Below the pieces are notes generated by a model that saw only the letters and a list, made by a program, of their open reading frames with translations, did no database searches and was not told where the DNA came from. Below are positions 6,304-8,132 of a DNA stretch of 8,132 bases, piece by piece (positions within the stretch are counted from its first letter, which is position 1; the number at the start of each line of letters is the position of its first letter). The stretch lies in contig JACMMY010000129.1 in the NCBI GenBank assembly GCA_014378805.1, forward strand, positions 1 through 8,132, in the 5' to 3' direction. A program made the translations under genes and the position numbers. The DNA comes from Moraxellaceae bacterium. Lineage in GTDB: Bacteria > Pseudomonadota > Gammaproteobacteria > Pseudomonadales > Moraxellaceae.

Positions 6304-7302
6304 TCATTCATCGTTTTGCGCGCATTCATAGTTGGTAGGCGCTTTCACACAGCGTGCTTTTTTAGTAATCGAGGCCATACGTTTACTGTAAACCCCTTGC
6401 CGCTGGAAACCAATCCGAACCTCGCGAAGAATTCTGTCGTAACCTTTCTTATCGGCATCAGGCAGATCTTCCCATAACCGAGGGTCTATACTATCTTCAA
6501 TACGTTTATTATTTCTAAATTGACGATCCAATTGCGCTGCAATCCAAGTACGACTTCTGGGTCCATAACCTTCTGGAAATTTATCGCGGCGAATGACAAT
6601 TTGCATCGTAATGAACGCAACAGGATATTTTGCGATTGCGCCCTTAGCCCCCATTCCCTTACCGATATCCAATGCTTTATACGCATATGGTGGCAAGAAA
6701 ATCAGGTCAAGTTTACCCGCGTTAAACAAAGTCCCTATAGCCGATAGACTCGTCCCAACAGGTATCCCACCTAGCTTTTGAACGGTTTCTTTTTGAGTAC
6801 TATCAAAATCTAGTATGCCAAAACGCTTACCCATCATTTTGGCCATGGTGTTAGTACTGCGATCATTGGTCATGGGATACAGCATGCCAAAGGCGGATAC
6901 ACCGACAATTTCATTCTCTCCACTGACCATTTCTGATGCGAGCTTAGGGTTTGCCATGAGTCCAAGTACGCTTCTGGCGATACTGTCACTGGGGATTTGT
7001 CCAAAACTATCTATAGAGCCTGTGAAGGTATTAAACTCGCGAATCCGATATCCAATCGAGGATAAAGCGTCACATTTGCCATCTTTAAAATCATCCGTTG
7101 CTTTCTGATCACTCACATAAGGTTTTAAACTGATATCAGCACCCCATTGCTTGGCCGCAAGCGCATAATCTTTCATTAAAGAGTAGGCATCACCTTGCGT
7201 CCCTGCAGGATCAAAAACACAGATTTTTTGGGCATAAGAAAGTGAGGGGATGGTGAATGCAAACAAACTCATAGCGGTCAACAAACGATGTTTTACTTTC
7301 AT
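6304..7302 (-). CDS. AdeT1/2-like putative periplasmic solute-binding protein
   Basis: The 332-aa protein has a signal peptide (basic MKVKHR, a hydrophobic stretch at about 8-20, then SLSYA with likely cleavage after Ala24) and no further membrane segment, so it should be periplasmic. The mature start QKICVFDPAGTQGDAYSLMK, the FTGSID segment near 93-98, IRRDKFPEGYGPRSRTWIA near 237-255 and the end YECAQNDE match, from memory, the Acinetobacter AdeT1/AdeT2 family. Four cysteines (28, 77, 318, 327) could form two disulfides. These proteins are often labelled RND efflux pump, but RND pumps are about 1,000 aa with 12 membrane helices. The length, signal peptide and lack of helices here fit a solute-binding-like protein. 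The ligand is unknown and no permease gene is adjacent. GGA lies 7 nt before ATG 7302. A nearly identical N-terminal sequence is encoded in the opposite direction from 7987. Confidence 0.85.
   Translation of the reverse strand: MKVKHRLLTAMSLFAFTIPSLSYAQKICVFDPAGTQGDAYSLMKDYALAAKQWGADISLKPYVSDQKATDDFKDGKCDALSSIGYRIREFNTFTGSIDSFGQIPSDSIARSVLGLMANPKLASEMVSGENEIVGVSAFGMLYPMTNDRSTNTMAKMMGKRFGILDFDSTQKETVQKLGGIPVGTSLSAIGTLFNAGKLDLIFLPPYAYKALDIGKGMGAKGAIAKYPVAFITMQIVIRRDKFPEGYGPRSRTWIAAQLDRQFRNNKRIEDSIDPRLWEDLPDADKKGYDRILREVRIGFQRQGVYSKRMASITKKARCVKAPTNYECAQNDE
7157..7251. repeat. Inverted repeat between the two AdeT-like genes, left arm
   Basis: Bases 7157-7251 are the reverse complement of 8038-8132 with two mismatches (GCC/GCA and ATC/ATT, both silent). 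The right arm is cut by the window edge, so the true length is unknown. The arms are about 0.8 kb apart and could recombine to invert the DNA between them. Confidence 0.85.
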
Positions 7303-7986
7303 CTAACAGTCCATACTTCATTAATAACATTATTTTCTTGCACAGTAATCAGTGTAAAAAACGATTACTTCCAACACCCTAAATTGTGGATATTTCAATC
7401 AGGTATGGACAATATCTGGAATAATGAGAACAGTCAATCATTCCTCGCCATGTAGAAAAATTGTCTTAATTCGACCGTCTAAAATCGAGAGCTCTCTTGA
7501 GATTAAAGTGTATATTCATATGCGTGTGTTGATTTACGATCAAACGGTAAAACGATTGAAGTGCCTATAAATAAACGTCTGGATTCTATTTGTATTGCAA
7601 CGCTTTGCGCAGGATCTCTTGGAAATTATATCGCTTCATGAGCCACTTATAAATTTCAAACAGAGCCCTGATGAAAGATGAGGATTTTTATTCATCATAA
7701 AAACACCTATAGAATATGTAACTATTTCTTTGATTAATTAGGATTAATTTACAAGAATCCGATATTATTCAGATCTCACTATAACTTTGTTCTGCAGAGG
7801 ACAACTCATTCCGATACATAAATATAGTTAAAATCTATAGATTTGTATGCTGAGTTGGCAGCTTCAACGATTGCAGAGAACTTTGATCATCTTGCTGTTG
7901 GTTCAACTTAATAGCAAGATTTGATGACGATGGCGCGCTTGTTGCTCGCTATATCAAACATAATTTCCTCAATATATGGATGTACT
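7303..7986. other. Spacer between two divergent AdeT-like genes, holding degraded sequence
   Basis: This 684-nt region has no intact gene. From about 7470 to 7695 it contains a relic of the acnD 3' end and terminator, listed separately. The part before 7470 is the presumed leader of the minus-strand AdeT-like gene. It holds a 7-bp dyad AGTAATC/GATTACT (7344-7350/7363-7369), and AATAAT-like -10 sequences occur on the minus strand without a good -35. From about 7700 to 7986 the DNA is AT-rich; 7841-7970 can be read as broken coding-like stretches on both strands that I cannot identify. GGA at 7978-7980 serves the plus-strand gene. Confidence 0.6.
7470..7695 (+). pseudogene. Decayed 3' end of a second acnD, with remnant terminator
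   Basis: The segment resembles the end of the intact acnD (about 6020-6297) in the same order. At 7595-7624 it reads LQRFAQDLLE against LQRFAQDFLE of AcnD, with 25 of 30 bases identical to 6202-6231; four of the five differences are silent third positions. At 7543-7587 it reads NGKTIEVPINKRLDS against NGKTLQVSVTSRLDT. The preceding VLIYD (7526-7540) aligns with LVIHR, one base being lost between the blocks. About 29 nt are missing between the RLD and LQR blocks. Weaker similarity (CGACCGT at 7472-7478, AAAGTGTAT at 7505-7513) extends the match upstream. Downstream, CAGAGCCC and GAAAGATG at 7661-7680 followed by a T-run copy the acnD terminator; this begins 37 nt after the GAA codon, against 33 nt in the intact gene. 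Frameshifts and deletions make it non-functional. The amino-acid differences suggest an old or foreign copy rather than a recent duplication. Confidence 0.82.
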
Positions 7987-8132
7987 ATGAATTTCAAACG
8001 TTGTTTTCTGACCACGATCAGTTTATTTGCTTTCGCAATCCCCTCACTTTCTTATGCACAAAAAATTTGTGTTTTTGATCCTGCAGGGACGCAAGGTGAT
8101 GCCTACTCTTTAATGAAAGATTATGCGCTTGC
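7987..8132 (+). CDS. Second AdeT1/2-like periplasmic protein, N-terminal part only (partial)
   Basis: ATG 7987 is preceded by GGA with 6-nt spacing; the gene runs off the right edge after 48 codons. It encodes a signal peptide (MNFKR, hydrophobic core, SLSYA with likely cleavage after Ala24) and the mature start QKICVFDPAGTQGDAYSLMK. Of the 49 comparable residues, 41 are identical to the minus-strand protein that starts at 7302, and residues 18-49 are all identical. At the DNA level 8068-8132 is the exact reverse complement of 7157-7221, and 8038-8132 differs at only two bases. The leader and first 17 codons differ clearly. The role is presumably the same as for its partner. Whether the rest of the gene is intact cannot be seen. 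Confidence 0.85.
   Translation, partial: MNFKRCFLTTISLFAFAIPSLSYAQKICVFDPAGTQGDAYSLMKDYAL
8038..8132. repeat. Inverted repeat between the two AdeT-like genes, right arm
   Basis: This is the partner of 7157-7251. Identity starts sharply at codon 18 of the gene and continues to the window edge. Bases 8068-8132 (65 nt) match without any difference. Confidence 0.85.

Noticed and set aside
6815..7108. Plus-strand ORF of 97 aa antisense to the AdeT-like gene
   Set aside because: It is a shadow of the minus-strand gene, which has a clear signal peptide and family motifs.
7487..7496. GAGAGCTCTC perfect 10-bp palindrome as an operator
   Set aside because: It lies inside the decayed acnD segment; a 10-bp palindrome alone does not support a regulatory role.

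Overview
The window looks like a chromosomal segment of an Acinetobacter-type gammaproteobacterium (Moraxellaceae). The grounds are a prpB-prpC-acnD type 2-methylcitrate locus, AdeT1/2-like periplasmic proteins (a family I know mainly from Acinetobacter), AT-rich spacers, and a GC-rich palindromic repeat like those dispersed in such genomes. The genus is inferred from protein resemblance only.

Layout from left to right: (1) the last codons of prpB, 2-methylisocitrate lyase; (2) a 174-nt spacer with two GC-rich hairpins in inverted orientation; (3) prpC, 2-methylcitrate synthase, closed by a strong rho-independent terminator; (4) about 390 nt of AT-rich DNA without a recognisable gene; (5) on the minus strand, a membrane-anchored EAL-domain c-di-GMP phosphodiesterase; (6) a divergent regulatory region of about 0.4 kb; (7) acnD, Fe/S-dependent 2-methylcitrate dehydratase, with its own terminator; (8) on the minus strand, an AdeT1/2-like exported protein; (9) a 684-nt spacer that contains a decayed second copy of the acnD 3' end plus its terminator; (10) the start of a second AdeT1/2-like gene on the plus strand, nearly identical to the first in the part visible and cut by the window edge.

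PrpC joins propionyl-CoA and oxaloacetate to 2-methylcitrate. AcnD dehydrates it to 2-methylaconitate. After isomerisation (PrpF, not seen here) and rehydration (an aconitase), PrpB cleaves 2-methylisocitrate to pyruvate and succinate. In many bacteria these genes form one tight operon. Here prpC and acnD are about 2.25 kb apart, with a terminator and an opposite-strand EAL gene between them, so acnD needs its own promoter.

The main discovery is the acnD relic at about 7470-7695. It preserves recognisable AcnD C-terminal peptide segments (LQRFAQDLLE; NGKT-x-x-V...RLD) in broken frames. A degraded version of the acnD terminator follows at nearly the same distance as in the intact gene. With the split operon and the inverted pair of AdeT-like genes, this suggests the locus was rearranged. 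One model is that a block carrying EAL, acnD and an AdeT-like gene was inserted between prpC and an older acnD, which then decayed to its 3' end. I see no CRISPR array, tRNA, rRNA, transposase or complete insertion sequence.
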